A stretch of 28,376 bases of DNA from JBJXDT01 sp046153505 (GCA_046153505.1 JBJXDT010000014.1:1-28376), one strand, 5' to 3'. Counted from the first letter of the stretch, positions 1 through 7,551 are shown. Numbers and translations are program-made. The notes: generated by a model not told the origin, from the sequence alone.

Positions 1-55
1 AGAAGGCGCCGTGCGTAGCGGTATAAATGCTGCAAACCTTATAATTAACGCCTAA
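1..55 (+). CDS. C-terminal end of a flavin amine-oxidase-like protein (partial)
   Basis: An open frame entering from the left edge (frame starting at base 2) ends at TAA 53-55 and reads EGAVRSGINAANLIINA. EGAVRSG followed by a small-residue helix is the typical C-terminal FAD-contacting segment of flavin amine oxidases and phytoene-desaturase-like enzymes, including hydroxysqualene dehydroxylase HpnE of hopanoid synthesis. Only 17 residues are visible, so the family call rests on this one motif. HpnE is a guess suited to a betaproteobacterium. The 5' part lies outside the window. Confidence 0.55.
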   Translation, partial: EGAVRSGINAANLIINA

Positions 56-101
56 TCACTTTTATGCACCACTACTTAGTAACCATCTAGAAAGCACAAC
101 T

Positions 102-485
102 ATGACCGATTTCCTTATCCACTGGGCCATTATGAGCCTTTCGCTATGGGTCGCCAGCGCCTTGTTTAGCGGTATCAAGTTTTCTAACAATTCAGCTTTA
201 CTCATTTCGGCACTAGTGCTGGGCTTTGTCAACGCCGTGATACGCCCTGTTCTGCTTATTCTCACCTTTCCGCTTACCATCGTCACATTGGGCTTTTTTA
301 TTTTAGTGGTGAATGCACTGATGATTATGCTGGTCGCCAAACTAGTCAAAGGCTTCAAGCTTTCAGGCTTTTGGACTGCGCTTTTTGTAAGTATATTTAT
401 TGCTTTATTTACTCTGGTGATTGAGCACTTTATGCCCAGCCAAGGCGTAGTGATTATGAATACAGGAAATACGATTTCAGTTTAG
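102..485 (+). CDS. Small membrane protein, phage-holin superfamily IV (YvlD-like)
   Basis: 127 residues that are almost entirely hydrophobic, with four predicted membrane helices (about residues 5-22, 30-50, 52-80 and 90-112). The central segment NAVIRPVLLILTFPLTIVTLG followed by NALMIMLVAKLVKGF matches the conserved pattern of the phage_holin_4_2 (YvlD/DUF360) family. These are chromosomal inner-membrane proteins of unknown function, and the phage name is historical, since no phage genes surround it. The start at 102 is the first ATG; only a weak AGAAAG lies upstream. It follows the amine-oxidase-like gene by 46 bases and ends 3 bases from the convergent radA stop. Confidence 0.8.
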   Translation: MTDFLIHWAIMSLSLWVASALFSGIKFSNNSALLISALVLGFVNAVIRPVLLILTFPLTIVTLGFFILVVNALMIMLVAKLVKGFKLSGFWTALFVSIFIALFTLVIEHFMPSQGVVIMNTGNTISV

Positions 486-488
486 CAC

Positions 489-1859
489 TTAAATTTCCCT
501 TACTTTTTTTAGCGCCTGCTCCAAACGCTCCACGGCAATGACTTCCATGCCTTCTATTTTGCCTTTTGGCGCATTCGCTTTTGGCACAATGGCTTTGGTA
601 AAGCCCAATTTAGCAGCTTCTTTTAAGCGCATTTGCCCGCCCTGTACGGGGCGCACTTCTCCCGCCAAACCAACTTCACCAAAAACAATAAGTTTATTGT
701 CTAATGGTTTGTTTTTAAAAGAAGAAACTATTGATAATAATACCGCTAAATCGGTTGCAGGCTCGCTGATTTTAACGCCACCTACCGCGTTAATAAACAC
801 GTCTTGATCAAAGCAAGCCACGCCTGCATGTCGGTGTAGCACGGCGAGCAGCATCGCAATACGGTTTTGCTCTAATCCAACCGACAACCTTTTAGGGTTT
901 GGCGCATGACTTTCATCCACCAGAGCTTGAATCTCGATTAATAACGGCCGCGTTCCTTCCATGGTGACGGTGATGCAACTGCCCGCCACCTCGGTCTCGT
1001 GATGCGACAAAAACAATGCGGAGGGGTTAGAAACCTCGCGCAACCCCTTCTCCGTCATGGCGAACACGCCTAGCTCATTCACCGCGCCAAAGCGGTTTTT
1101 GAATGCGCGAATCAGGCGAAAACTGGAGTTTTGGTCGCCCTCGAAATACAAAACAGTGTCAACAATATGCTCCAGCACACGCGGCCCTGCTAGCGAACCT
1201 TCTTTGGTCACATGCCCGACCAGTATCACGGTAATGCCAAGTTGCTTTGCGAGCCTTGTAAGTTGCGCTGAGCACTCGCGCACTTGCGCCACCGAGCCTG
1301 GTGCCGATTGCAAGGCCTCGGAATACACGGTTTGAATGGAATCTATTACGGCAATGTTGGGTTTGTGCGTTTGCAGCGTGGCTAAAATCTTCTCGAGATT
1401 GATTTCAGCCAACAAATCTAACTGGCTCGCATCCAGCCCCAAGCGTTTGGCGCGCATGGCGATTTGTTGTGGAGATTCTTCACCGCTCACATATATGGCC
1501 TGCTTGGCTTTTCCCAAATGGCATAGTACTTGTAGCAACAAGGTCGATTTACCAATGCCTGGGTCACCGCCAATTAAAATCACACCACCCTCAACTAAGC
1601 CGCCACCTAACACACGGTCGAACTCTGCAATGCCTGTAGCTTGGCGCTGAACATCTGCCGCTTCTACAGTGCTTAATTTTTGCAAAGTAGCACTTGAGGT
1701 TAAGCCATCGAATTTATTGGCATAGCGATTGATGCTGGCAGTTTCCGCCACACTTTCCACCAGTGTGTTCCACGCCATACAGCTTGGGCACTGGCCTTGC
1801 CATTTGGGCTCGCTCGCGCCGCACTCAGTGCAGCTATAAACGGTCTTGGCTTTCGCCAT
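489..1859 (-). CDS. radA: DNA repair protein RadA
   Basis: 456 residues, full length for RadA/Sms, a DnaB-like branch-migration helicase that assists RecA-mediated recombination. Visible in order: an N-terminal zinc finger with C10, C13, C24 and C27; a Walker A motif GDPGIGKST at 98-106; the family-specific KNRFG motif at 254-258; and a C-terminal Lon-protease-like domain. Its ATG overlaps the alr stop by one base (TAATG), suggesting translational coupling. It is the last gene of dnaB > alr > radA and converges with the holin-like gene. No terminator hairpin is obvious in the 3-base gap. Identification is secure. Confidence 0.97.
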   Translation of the reverse strand: MAKAKTVYSCTECGASEPKWQGQCPSCMAWNTLVESVAETASINRYANKFDGLTSSATLQKLSTVEAADVQRQATGIAEFDRVLGGGLVEGGVILIGGDPGIGKSTLLLQVLCHLGKAKQAIYVSGEESPQQIAMRAKRLGLDASQLDLLAEINLEKILATLQTHKPNIAVIDSIQTVYSEALQSAPGSVAQVRECSAQLTRLAKQLGITVILVGHVTKEGSLAGPRVLEHIVDTVLYFEGDQNSSFRLIRAFKNRFGAVNELGVFAMTEKGLREVSNPSALFLSHHETEVAGSCITVTMEGTRPLLIEIQALVDESHAPNPKRLSVGLEQNRIAMLLAVLHRHAGVACFDQDVFINAVGGVKISEPATDLAVLLSIVSSFKNKPLDNKLIVFGEVGLAGEVRPVQGGQMRLKEAAKLGFTKAIVPKANAPKGKIEGMEVIAVERLEQALKKVREI

Positions 1860-2926
1860 TAAGCTATCACTTTCATCGGCACGCGCGGCGAAACTGCACA
1901 GAGCAACTCATAACCCACGGTACCGCTTGCTTCAGCAACTGCATCTACTGGCACTGTTTGACCCCATAGCTCGACAAGCGTGCCGATATTGGTTTCTGGA
2001 GCAGCAGTTAAATCGCAAAAAAGCATATCCATCGAAACCCGACCAAGCGTTTGCGTGAGTTTTCCATTCACAGCGATAGGTGTTCCGTTAGGAGAGTGAC
2101 GTGGGTAGCCGTCTGCATAACCACAAGCCACAATGCCTACGCGTATTTTTTGCGTGGCGGTAAAGCGATTGCCATAACCAACACTTTCACCTTTTTCAAG
2201 CGTTTGCACCGCAATAATCTCACTGGAAAATTGCATCACAGGCTTTAAACCAAACTCAACTGCAGGCGTACCACTTACCGCTGACGCGCCATAAAGCATA
2301 ATACCGGGGCGCACCCAGTCTGCATGCGCTTCAGGATGACGCAAGATGGTTGCCGAATTAGCCAAAGAAAGTGGCTGATTTAGTCCTTGCACGGCGTTTT
2401 GAAATAATTTCATAGGTGCGGAAATACCAATTTCTTCGTCTGCCGTGGCGAAGTGCGTCATCAAGGTGATTTCAGCCACATTTTTGCAAGCCTTTAATCT
2501 GTTAAATGCAGCGAGATACTCATTAGGCGTAAAACCGAGGCGATTCATACCACTATTCATTTTGAGATGAACATTGACTGTTCTGGCTAGCTTTGCCTGC
2601 TCCAGCATTTGCATTTGAAGTAGCGAATGCACGACAATATCGAAGCCGAATCCTGAAGCGAGTTTGACTTCATCTTTGCTGAACACGCCTTCCAGCATTA
2701 AAATAGTTTGACTGAATCCCGCTTCGCGCAAATCAATCGCTTCATTCAAACCTAGCACCGCAAAGCCATCAGCAGCATATAATCCGTGGGCTACATTGAT
2801 TAGACCATGGCCATAACCATTGGCTTTGACCACTGCCATGATTTTAGCGTTTGGCGCGTACTGTTTTACGACGTTAAGATTGTGCTGCAGAGCAGCATGG
2901 GAAATAGTGGCTTGTATGGGGCGCAT
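1859..2926 (-). CDS. alr: Alanine racemase
   Basis: 355 residues. A PLP enzyme that interconverts L- and D-alanine for peptidoglycan synthesis in the cytoplasm. The PLP lysine is K34 in the motif AVVKANGYGHG near the N-terminus. The second catalytic base, a tyrosine, lies in ESVGYGNRF in the C-terminal beta domain. Length and both motifs match the bacterial enzyme. The start ATG lies 14 bases after the dnaB stop in an AT-rich spacer without a clear Shine-Dalgarno, so translation may depend on coupling to dnaB. The gene order dnaB-alr-radA is common in beta- and gammaproteobacteria. Whether this is the housekeeping Alr or a catabolic DadX cannot be told from sequence alone; the context favours Alr. 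Confidence 0.96.
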   Translation of the reverse strand: MRPIQATISHAALQHNLNVVKQYAPNAKIMAVVKANGYGHGLINVAHGLYAADGFAVLGLNEAIDLREAGFSQTILMLEGVFSKDEVKLASGFGFDIVVHSLLQMQMLEQAKLARTVNVHLKMNSGMNRLGFTPNEYLAAFNRLKACKNVAEITLMTHFATADEEIGISAPMKLFQNAVQGLNQPLSLANSATILRHPEAHADWVRPGIMLYGASAVSGTPAVEFGLKPVMQFSSEIIAVQTLEKGESVGYGNRFTATQKIRVGIVACGYADGYPRHSPNGTPIAVNGKLTQTLGRVSMDMLFCDLTAAPETNIGTLVELWGQTVPVDAVAEASGTVGYELLCAVSPRVPMKVIA

Positions 2927-2940
2927 TAATTAATATTCAA

Positions 2941-4323
2941 TCAATATTCATCCGGCATGTGACCTGCATTGGCGAAGTTCTCGAAGCGTGTATGTGCGCC
3001 AATAAAAGTAAGGCGCACGCGACCAATGGGGCCATTACGCTGCTTGCCGATGATGATCTCGGCAGTGCCTTTATCAGGGCTATCCGGGTTATAGACTTCA
3101 TCGCGATAAATAAACAGAATCAAGTCAGCATCTTGTTCAATCGCGCCAGATTCGCGCAAATCGCTCATCACCGGGCGTTTGTCAGGGCGTTGTTCAACGC
3201 TACGGTTAAGTTGCGAAAGCGCTACTACGGGCACATCCAGCTCTTTTGCCAGAGCTTTCAGCGAGCGGGAAATTTCGGAAATCTCAGTCGCACGATTTTC
3301 GCCCTGTTTGCCTGCGGGTGCCGACATCAATTGTAAGTAGTCGACCACAATCAATCCCAGCTTACCGCATTGGCGATGCAACCTCCGCGCCCTTGCGCGT
3401 ACGTCAAAGCTACTTAAGCCTGCACCTTCATCAATAAAGATAGGCGCCTCATTCAGGCGACCAAGCGCCGTGGTGAGCTTTTCCCAATCTTCGTCTTCAA
3501 GCCGTCCTGTACGCATGCGGTGCTGGTCTAGTCGCCCTACCGAACCTATCATCCGCATAGCGAGCTGCGTAGAGGCCATTTCCATTGAAAATACAGCGAC
3601 GGGCAAGCCCGTATCCAAGGCCACATTTTCCGCAATGTTGATCGAGAATGCGGTTTTTCCCATAGAAGGCCTCCCAGCAACGATAATAAGATCTCCACCC
3701 TGAAATCCAGAAGTCATTGAATCTAAATCAGAAAATCCTGTGGGAATCCCCGTAACATCACTCGGATTGTCACGCGAAAACAACATATCAATACGCTCGG
3801 CCACTTGAGGCAAAAGCTCTTTGATGTCTTGAAAGCCTTGGCTAGAACGCTGGCCACCTTCCGCAATCTGGAATATTTTCGCTTCCGCCTCATCTAGCAA
3901 TTGCTGCGCATCGCGTCCGTTTGGATTATATGCACTATCAGCAATGCCACTTCCCACTACCACCAGTTTTCGCATCACAGAACGTTCTCGGACGATTTCG
4001 GCATATCGGCGAATATTGGCAGCAGTTGGTGTATTTTGTGCAAGCGCGCCGAGATAAGAGATGCCGCCTACGGCAGATAGCTCTGCAGTGCTTTCTAACG
4101 ACTCCGCCACAGTCACGATATCGGCAGGCCGATTGCGCTCTATCAGTTTGCCAATATGTTCATAAATGGTCTTGTGGTCGTGCTGATAAAAATCTTGAGC
4201 GCTTAAAATGTCGGCTATTTTATCTAGCGCTTCATTCTCCAGCAACAGTCCACCCAGTACCGATTGCTCAGCTTCGATTGAATGTGGGGGCAGTTTTAGC
4301 GATTCTAATTGTTCGTCAGCCAT
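2941..4323 (-). CDS. dnaB: Replicative DNA helicase DnaB
   Basis: 460 residues, the normal length of the hexameric fork helicase. The N-terminal primase-interaction domain begins at HSIEAEQSVLGGLL. The RecA-like motor has Walker A GRPSMGKT at 217-224, a Walker B/H2-like IVVDYLQLM segment, and an SRSLKALAKEL...SQLNRSVEQR region. No intein interrupts it. The start ATG gives the canonical MADEQ... N-terminus. A TATAAT hexamer ends 7 bases upstream of this ATG (see separate entry), so the mRNA may have almost no leader. It is separated from the upstream rplI operon by a strong terminator. Confidence 0.97.
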   Translation of the reverse strand: MADEQLESLKLPPHSIEAEQSVLGGLLLENEALDKIADILSAQDFYQHDHKTIYEHIGKLIERNRPADIVTVAESLESTAELSAVGGISYLGALAQNTPTAANIRRYAEIVRERSVMRKLVVVGSGIADSAYNPNGRDAQQLLDEAEAKIFQIAEGGQRSSQGFQDIKELLPQVAERIDMLFSRDNPSDVTGIPTGFSDLDSMTSGFQGGDLIIVAGRPSMGKTAFSINIAENVALDTGLPVAVFSMEMASTQLAMRMIGSVGRLDQHRMRTGRLEDEDWEKLTTALGRLNEAPIFIDEGAGLSSFDVRARARRLHRQCGKLGLIVVDYLQLMSAPAGKQGENRATEISEISRSLKALAKELDVPVVALSQLNRSVEQRPDKRPVMSDLRESGAIEQDADLILFIYRDEVYNPDSPDKGTAEIIIGKQRNGPIGRVRLTFIGAHTRFENFANAGHMPDEY

Positions 4324-4330
4324 GGGTGCG

Positions 4331-4336
4331 ATTATA
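4331..4336 (-). promoter_or_regulatory. Candidate -10 box of dnaB, implying a leaderless mRNA
   Basis: On the minus strand a perfect TATAAT lies at 4336-4331, and the dnaB ATG begins at 4323. With usual sigma-70 geometry the transcript would start at about 4324, i.e. at the start codon. The matching -35 region is only a T-rich CTTTTT at 4359-4354, so the call rests mainly on the -10. No Shine-Dalgarno is visible in the 7 bases between. Confidence 0.4.
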
Positions 4337-4369
4337 GCTTAGTCTGTTTGATAAAAAAGATTGCCAAAC

Positions 4370-4398
4370 AAAAAAGGCTACCGAAGTAGCCTTTTTTT
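4370..4398 (-). terminator. Rho-independent terminator of the rpsF-priB-rpsR-rplI operon
   Basis: A 12-bp perfect stem (AAAAAAGGCTAC / GTAGCCTTTTTT) closes a CGAA tetraloop at 4382-4385. A/T runs flank both sides, so the structure can work in either direction. It lies 24 bases past the rplI stop and just upstream of the dnaB start, so it insulates the ribosomal operon from dnaB. Confidence 0.88.
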
Positions 4399-4422
4399 GT
4401 TGCCAATTTAGCGTGCGCTAAC

Positions 4423-4872
4423 TTAGGCTTCTGCAATCACTGATACGGTAATATCTACTACCACGTCATGATGCAATGCAACACTCACAGGGAACTCACC
4501 GATTGTTTTCAATGGGCCAGTTGGCATACGGATTTCTGATTTAACCACTTGATGACCAGCAGCCACCAAACCTTCAGCGATGTCATGGTTAGTGACGGAG
4601 CCAAACAAACGGCCATCCACTCCCGCTTTTTGAGCGATTGAAACTACGAAACCAGCAAGTTTATCACCACGTGATTTAGCAACCACTAAAATGTCTGCTT
4701 GTTGTTTCTCAAGTTCAGCACGGCGCGCAGCAAATTCAGCTTTGTTCGCCTCGGTGGCGCGTTTAGCTTTACCTTGTGGCACTAAGAAGTTACGGCCAAA
4801 ACCATCTTTTACCTTAACGATATCGCCAAGATTACCAAGATTGGCTACTTTTTCTAATAAAATCACTTGCAT
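4423..4872 (-). CDS. rplI: 50S ribosomal protein L9
   Basis: 149 residues, as in E. coli L9. The N-terminal rRNA-binding domain MQVILLEKVANLGNLGDIV, followed by VKDGFGRNFLVPQGKA, is the L9 signature. A long central helix (about 40-75) and the C-terminal domain follow. The start is fixed by AGGAG 8 bases upstream of ATG. It is the last gene of the canonical rpsF-priB-rpsR-rplI operon and is followed by a strong terminator at 4370-4398. Confidence 0.98.
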   Translation of the reverse strand: MQVILLEKVANLGNLGDIVKVKDGFGRNFLVPQGKAKRATEANKAEFAARRAELEKQQADILVVAKSRGDKLAGFVVSIAQKAGVDGRLFGSVTNHDIAEGLVAAGHQVVKSEIRMPTGPLKTIGEFPVSVALHHDVVVDITVSVIAEA

Positions 4873-4884
4873 AGCGTTCTCCTG

Positions 4885-5118
4885 TTAGCCTGGGTGTTTG
4901 TCGGTGTATGGTAACAATGCCAAAAAGCGCGCACGTTTAACTGCTGCGGTAAGTTGACGTTGATATTTTGCTTTAGTACCAGTCATACGAGCTGGAATGA
5001 TTTTTGCGTTTTCGCTGATGAAGTCTTTCAGCAAATCTACATCTTTGTAATCTACTTCTTTAATGCCTTCTGCGCTAAAACGGCAGTAACGGCGGCGTTT
5101 GTACATATCTCTTGCCAT
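4885..5118 (-). CDS. rpsR: 30S ribosomal protein S18
   Basis: 77 residues, typical for S18, which pairs with S6 on the platform of the small subunit. The N-terminus is basic (MARDMYKRRRYCRF). The core YKDVDLLKDFISENAKIIPARMTGTKAKYQRQL is the family signature. The conserved Cys of the CRF motif is present. Start ATG is preceded by AGGAGT at good spacing. The gene sits 12 bases upstream of rplI and 9 bases downstream of priB. Confidence 0.98.
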   Translation of the reverse strand: MARDMYKRRRYCRFSAEGIKEVDYKDVDLLKDFISENAKIIPARMTGTKAKYQRQLTAAVKRARFLALLPYTDKHPG

Positions 5119-5127
5119 GTTGAACTC

Positions 5128-5418
5128 CTAATTATCTTTTACTTCAATCTTTAATATATGTAATACCAGTTGTGTGCTTTTTGCGCTACGTTTGGCTAAA
5201 AAGCCTGCAACGTTAATATCGGCGCCAATTTGAATGTTGGTTTTTGCTAAATCACCCAAGGCCACAGCATTTACTTCACATTCCACTTTACGCTTCATGC
5301 CAGCCTCAATATTTTCTGAAACATGGCTCAAAACAAAACTCAACAACGGTAACCCTGCCGGGGTGTAACGGATTGGTTCTAATGCAACCACCTCGCCACT
5401 CAAAACGAGCTTATTCAC
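5128..5418 (-). CDS. priB: Primosomal replication protein N (PriB)
   Basis: 96 residues. A single OB-fold, single-strand DNA-binding protein of the replication-restart primosome that links PriA with DnaT-type loading of DnaB. The N-terminus NKLVLSGEVVALEPIRYTPAG aligns by eye with E. coli PriB, and the C-terminal VLHILKIE fits the last beta strand. The start is GTG at 5418, with GGGG 4 bases upstream; no ATG exists in frame at this position. It is between rpsF and rpsR, its usual place in beta- and gammaproteobacteria. Confidence 0.93.
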   Translation of the reverse strand: MNKLVLSGEVVALEPIRYTPAGLPLLSFVLSHVSENIEAGMKRKVECEVNAVALGDLAKTNIQIGADINVAGFLAKRSAKSTQLVLHILKIEVKDN

Positions 5419-5434
5419 AGCCCCGACTATTCAT

Positions 5435-5806
5435 TTATGCCGCTGCAACTTCTTCAACTGCCACTTCACTCAATACCGATTTAGATTTTTCTTCTTTCAT
5501 CATCGGGCTAGGCGCAGTAACAGCTGTTTTAGTGCCCATGGTCAGATGACGCAATACAGCATCGTTAAATCTAAAACCATGCTCAAGCTCTTCTAAAACT
5601 GCTTGGTTACACTCGATGTTCATTAGCACATAATGCGCTTTGTGGATTTTTTGGATTGGATAAGCAAGTTGACGACGACCCCAGTCTTCTAAACGGTGAA
5701 TATTGCCACCACCGGCTGTGATCTGTGTGCGATAACGCTCAATCATAGCAGGCACTTGCTCGCTCTGATCGGGGTGCACGATAAATACGACTTCATAATG
5801 ACGCAT
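5435..5806 (-). CDS. rpsF: 30S ribosomal protein S6
   Basis: 123 residues. The N-terminus MRHYEVVFIVHPDQSEQVPAMIERY and the central DWGRRQLAYPIQKIHKAHYVL are the S6 signature. The tail after about residue 100 is a low-complexity acidic extension rich in E, V and A, as commonly seen in proteobacterial S6. The start is fixed by AAGGAG 6 bases upstream of ATG. It is the first gene of the operon, with a good sigma-70 promoter about 70 bases upstream and a hairpin in the leader that may be an S6:S18 autoregulatory site. Confidence 0.98.
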   Translation of the reverse strand: MRHYEVVFIVHPDQSEQVPAMIERYRTQITAGGGNIHRLEDWGRRQLAYPIQKIHKAHYVLMNIECNQAVLEELEHGFRFNDAVLRHLTMGTKTAVTAPSPMMKEEKSKSVLSEVAVEEVAAA

Positions 5807-5826
5807 ATTTTCTCCTTATGGACAAA

Positions 5827-5855
5827 GTCACCCTCAATGCGACATAAGGTGTGAC
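5827..5855 (-). promoter_or_regulatory. Hairpin in the rpsF 5' leader, possible S6:S18 autoregulatory element
   Basis: Read on the minus strand, GTCAC (5855-5851) pairs with GTGAC (5831-5827), and inside it CCT pairs with AGG around a loop of about 12 bases. It sits between the predicted transcription start (about 5867) and the rpsF Shine-Dalgarno. rpsF leaders in many bacteria bind the S6:S18 dimer for feedback control. The location fits, but I did not match the known consensus, so the role is inferred. Confidence 0.3.
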
Positions 5856-5873
5856 AAGGTTGAAAAGCCGAGC

Positions 5874-5902
5874 ATTATATTCAAAAAACCATTATTAATC
5901 AA
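5874..5902 (-). promoter_or_regulatory. Sigma-70 promoter of the rpsF operon
   Basis: On the minus strand TTGATT (5902-5897), a 17-bp spacer and a perfect TATAAT (5879-5874) form a strong sigma-70 promoter. The predicted transcript starts near 5867, giving a leader of about 60 bases before rpsF. Its -35 lies only 5 bp from the -35 of the divergent promoter at 5908-5936. Confidence 0.75.
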
Positions 5903-5907
5903 ACTAT

Positions 5908-5936
5908 TTGATATTTTATATGCGCTTGATTATAGT
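5908..5936 (+). promoter_or_regulatory. Sigma-70 promoter of the diguanylate cyclase gene
   Basis: TTGATA (5908-5913), a 17-bp spacer and TATAGT (5931-5936) match the sigma-70 consensus well. The predicted start near 5943 would give a leader of about 105 bases before the ATG at 6049. It is divergent from, and abuts, the rpsF promoter. Confidence 0.65.
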
Positions 5937-5982
5937 AGCCCCTATTGTGTCAAAATAAACCGACTCAATGAAGCCGTAGCAT

Positions 5983-6017
5983 CTGTTGGTAAAAGGCAGT
6001 TTTTGCCTTACCTACTG
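5983..6017 (+). other. Hairpin in the 5' leader of the diguanylate cyclase mRNA
   Basis: GGTAAAAGGCA (5988-5998) pairs with TGCCTTACC (6004-6012): 9 pairs with a two-A bulge, a 5-base loop of G and T, and a few further pairs outside. A 3-codon open frame (ATG at 6035, TAA ending 6046) lies between the hairpin and the true start, and no Shine-Dalgarno precedes the ATG at 6049. Function is unknown. It does not match the c-di-GMP riboswitch patterns I know. Confidence 0.4.
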
Positions 6018-6048
6018 TAAATAATAACAAAAATATGTCTGGTTAAAA

Positions 6049-7233
6049 ATGAGCGAAAAGTCCAACCACGTTCTTATAGAGAAGATTAAGCTTCTCTACA
6101 TACAATGCATTGCGCCTGGATTTTTAAATGGCGTTGTTGCTGTTTTTCTTGTAGCCTCGCTTTGGGATAGAGCCGAGCATTCGCGCTTGCTGATATGGCT
6201 AGGCGTGACGGAGGCATTTGCAATTGGTCGCGTGGCGCTATTGCTAAGGTTTAAATATCTTAACCCGCAAGGTTTAGACGTTTTAAAATGGCAAAAACCC
6301 TACGTCATCAGTTTATTCATGGTGTTTATCGTTTGGGGATTTGGTCTGCCACTGATTATAGATACCAACGATTTAAGCTCTTTATTGATGGTGACGATAT
6401 TTGCCATTGGCATTGCTTGCGCTGCCAACTCTTGGTATAGCGCATTGCGCCATGTACAAATTGGGGCAATCTCTATCTGCTTATTACCTATCATCATTGT
6501 GCTATTTACCCATGAGACGCGTGAAGCATTTTGGATAGGCATTGCTGGATCTAGCTTGTTTATATCCTGTATCGCCACTTGCTTGGTGCTTACCAAAACA
6601 CTTAACAACAATTTGGAATACGCTTACGACATTGCAATTGCCAAAAAGCAAGCTGAATTGATGGCAAGCACTGATACACTGACTAATTTAAATAATCGGC
6701 GTGCATTTTTTGAGAAAGCTAGTACGCTGCTGGCCTATTGTCGAGCCGAAGCACTGCCTATCAGCGTGATAATGCTAGATATTGATTTCTTTAAGAGAAT
6801 TAATGATTCATATGGGCATGCTTCTGGCGACAGGGCCTTGCAACATGTAGCACATTTAATTCAGCGGAATTTACGCGGCTCAGATTTGGCTTGCAGGTTT
6901 GGGGGTGAGGAATTTGCAATCTTGCTACCCAACACTTCAGAAGAAGATGCAGCAACAGCGGCGCATAAAATACGTCAAATTATTGAGGACACACCCGCAA
7001 CCTTACCTGGCAATATCAAATTACCTATAAGCGCTAGCTTTGGCGTAAGTGGCTTTGGGGAAAGCTTAGATGAGTTACTACATTGCGCAGACGAGGCCAT
7101 GTATATAGTAAAGTCTGCTGGTCGCAACGACGTTGGCATTTACAAATCTTCAGAGCAGAAAAAGATAGCAAAGAATCCAACCAACAAATGTCCATTAGCA
7201 CGCACTTCCTTACTAAATCTTAAGAAAGTCTAA
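6049..7233 (+). CDS. Membrane-bound diguanylate cyclase (GGDEF)
   Basis: 394 residues. The N-terminal half (about 20-185) is strongly hydrophobic, with roughly six to seven membrane helices forming an unrecognised sensor region. A short linker leads into a GGDEF domain from about 205. The active site reads GGEEF at 285-289, a variant fully compatible with cyclase activity. DIDFFKRINDSYGH carries the metal- and GTP-binding residues. An intact inhibitory I-site RGSD lies at 276-279, five residues upstream of GGEEF, implying product feedback. It would make c-di-GMP from two GTP at the inner membrane. The gene stands alone with its own promoter and a structured leader, and converges with a small secreted-protein gene. 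Confidence 0.93.
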   Translation: MSEKSNHVLIEKIKLLYIQCIAPGFLNGVVAVFLVASLWDRAEHSRLLIWLGVTEAFAIGRVALLLRFKYLNPQGLDVLKWQKPYVISLFMVFIVWGFGLPLIIDTNDLSSLLMVTIFAIGIACAANSWYSALRHVQIGAISICLLPIIIVLFTHETREAFWIGIAGSSLFISCIATCLVLTKTLNNNLEYAYDIAIAKKQAELMASTDTLTNLNNRRAFFEKASTLLAYCRAEALPISVIMLDIDFFKRINDSYGHASGDRALQHVAHLIQRNLRGSDLACRFGGEEFAILLPNTSEEDAATAAHKIRQIIEDTPATLPGNIKLPISASFGVSGFGESLDELLHCADEAMYIVKSAGRNDVGIYKSSEQKKIAKNPTNKCPLARTSLLNLKKV

Positions 7234-7235
7234 CT

Positions 7236-7550
7236 TTAAAGCGGAGAGTGATAGACTTTACCATGTGGCGCGCCTGGGTGCGCTTTATCATTTTGTAGCA
7301 AACAACCAAAAAGACCTTCACGCGCCTCAGGCGGACAATCTGCATCCCTTTTTTTCTGCTGAATTTCTCGTTTAACCACGGCGGCTTTTTGTTGGTCAAC
7401 ATACTCCCAATGCCCATCAGGAAAGAGCACCACTTTTTCTCCTGCATCGGTCACTGCATCCATTTTAGTTGTCGATTCAGCAGCATAAACAGGGATCGCA
7501 ACTGCAATTAAAGCGATAACACATTGAAATAAAATGAATTTTTTAAGCAT
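7236..7550 (-). CDS. Small secreted protein of unknown function (DUF3157-like)
   Basis: 104 residues. An N-terminal signal peptide (hydrophobic residues 5-21, cleavage likely after VYA) is followed by TDAGEKVVLFPDGHWEYVD. This 'VxLxPDGxWxY' pattern recurs in short exported proteins, including those labelled DUF3157. The rest is charged, with two cysteines (in ADCPPEA and FGCLL) that could pair in the periplasm. The start lies 1 base after the SemiSWEET stop, so the two are surely co-transcribed. Function unknown; the family name is tentative. Confidence 0.7.
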   Translation of the reverse strand: MLKKFILFQCVIALIAVAIPVYAAESTTKMDAVTDAGEKVVLFPDGHWEYVDQQKAAVVKREIQQKKRDADCPPEAREGLFGCLLQNDKAHPGAPHGKVYHSPL

Positions 7551-7551
7551 T

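Noticed and set aside
102..485. Prophage remnant suggested by the holin-family protein
   Set aside because: The family is a chromosomal membrane-protein family, and no other phage gene, integrase or attachment repeat is present.
3921..4337. 138-codon plus-strand open frame inside dnaB
   Set aside because: Antisense shadow of the conserved dnaB frame, with no ribosome-binding site and a composition unlike a real protein.
5941..6048. c-di-GMP (GEMM) riboswitch before the GGDEF gene
   Set aside because: The leader lacks the conserved GEMM tetraloop/receptor and the GGACGCAAAGCC-type core; only loosely similar AAGCC and GGTA words occur.
7225..7259. Inverted repeat AAAGTCTA/TAGACTTT as a terminator between convergent genes
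   Set aside because: Arms are only 8 bp and AT-rich, the loop is 19 bases and contains both stop codons, and no T-tract follows.
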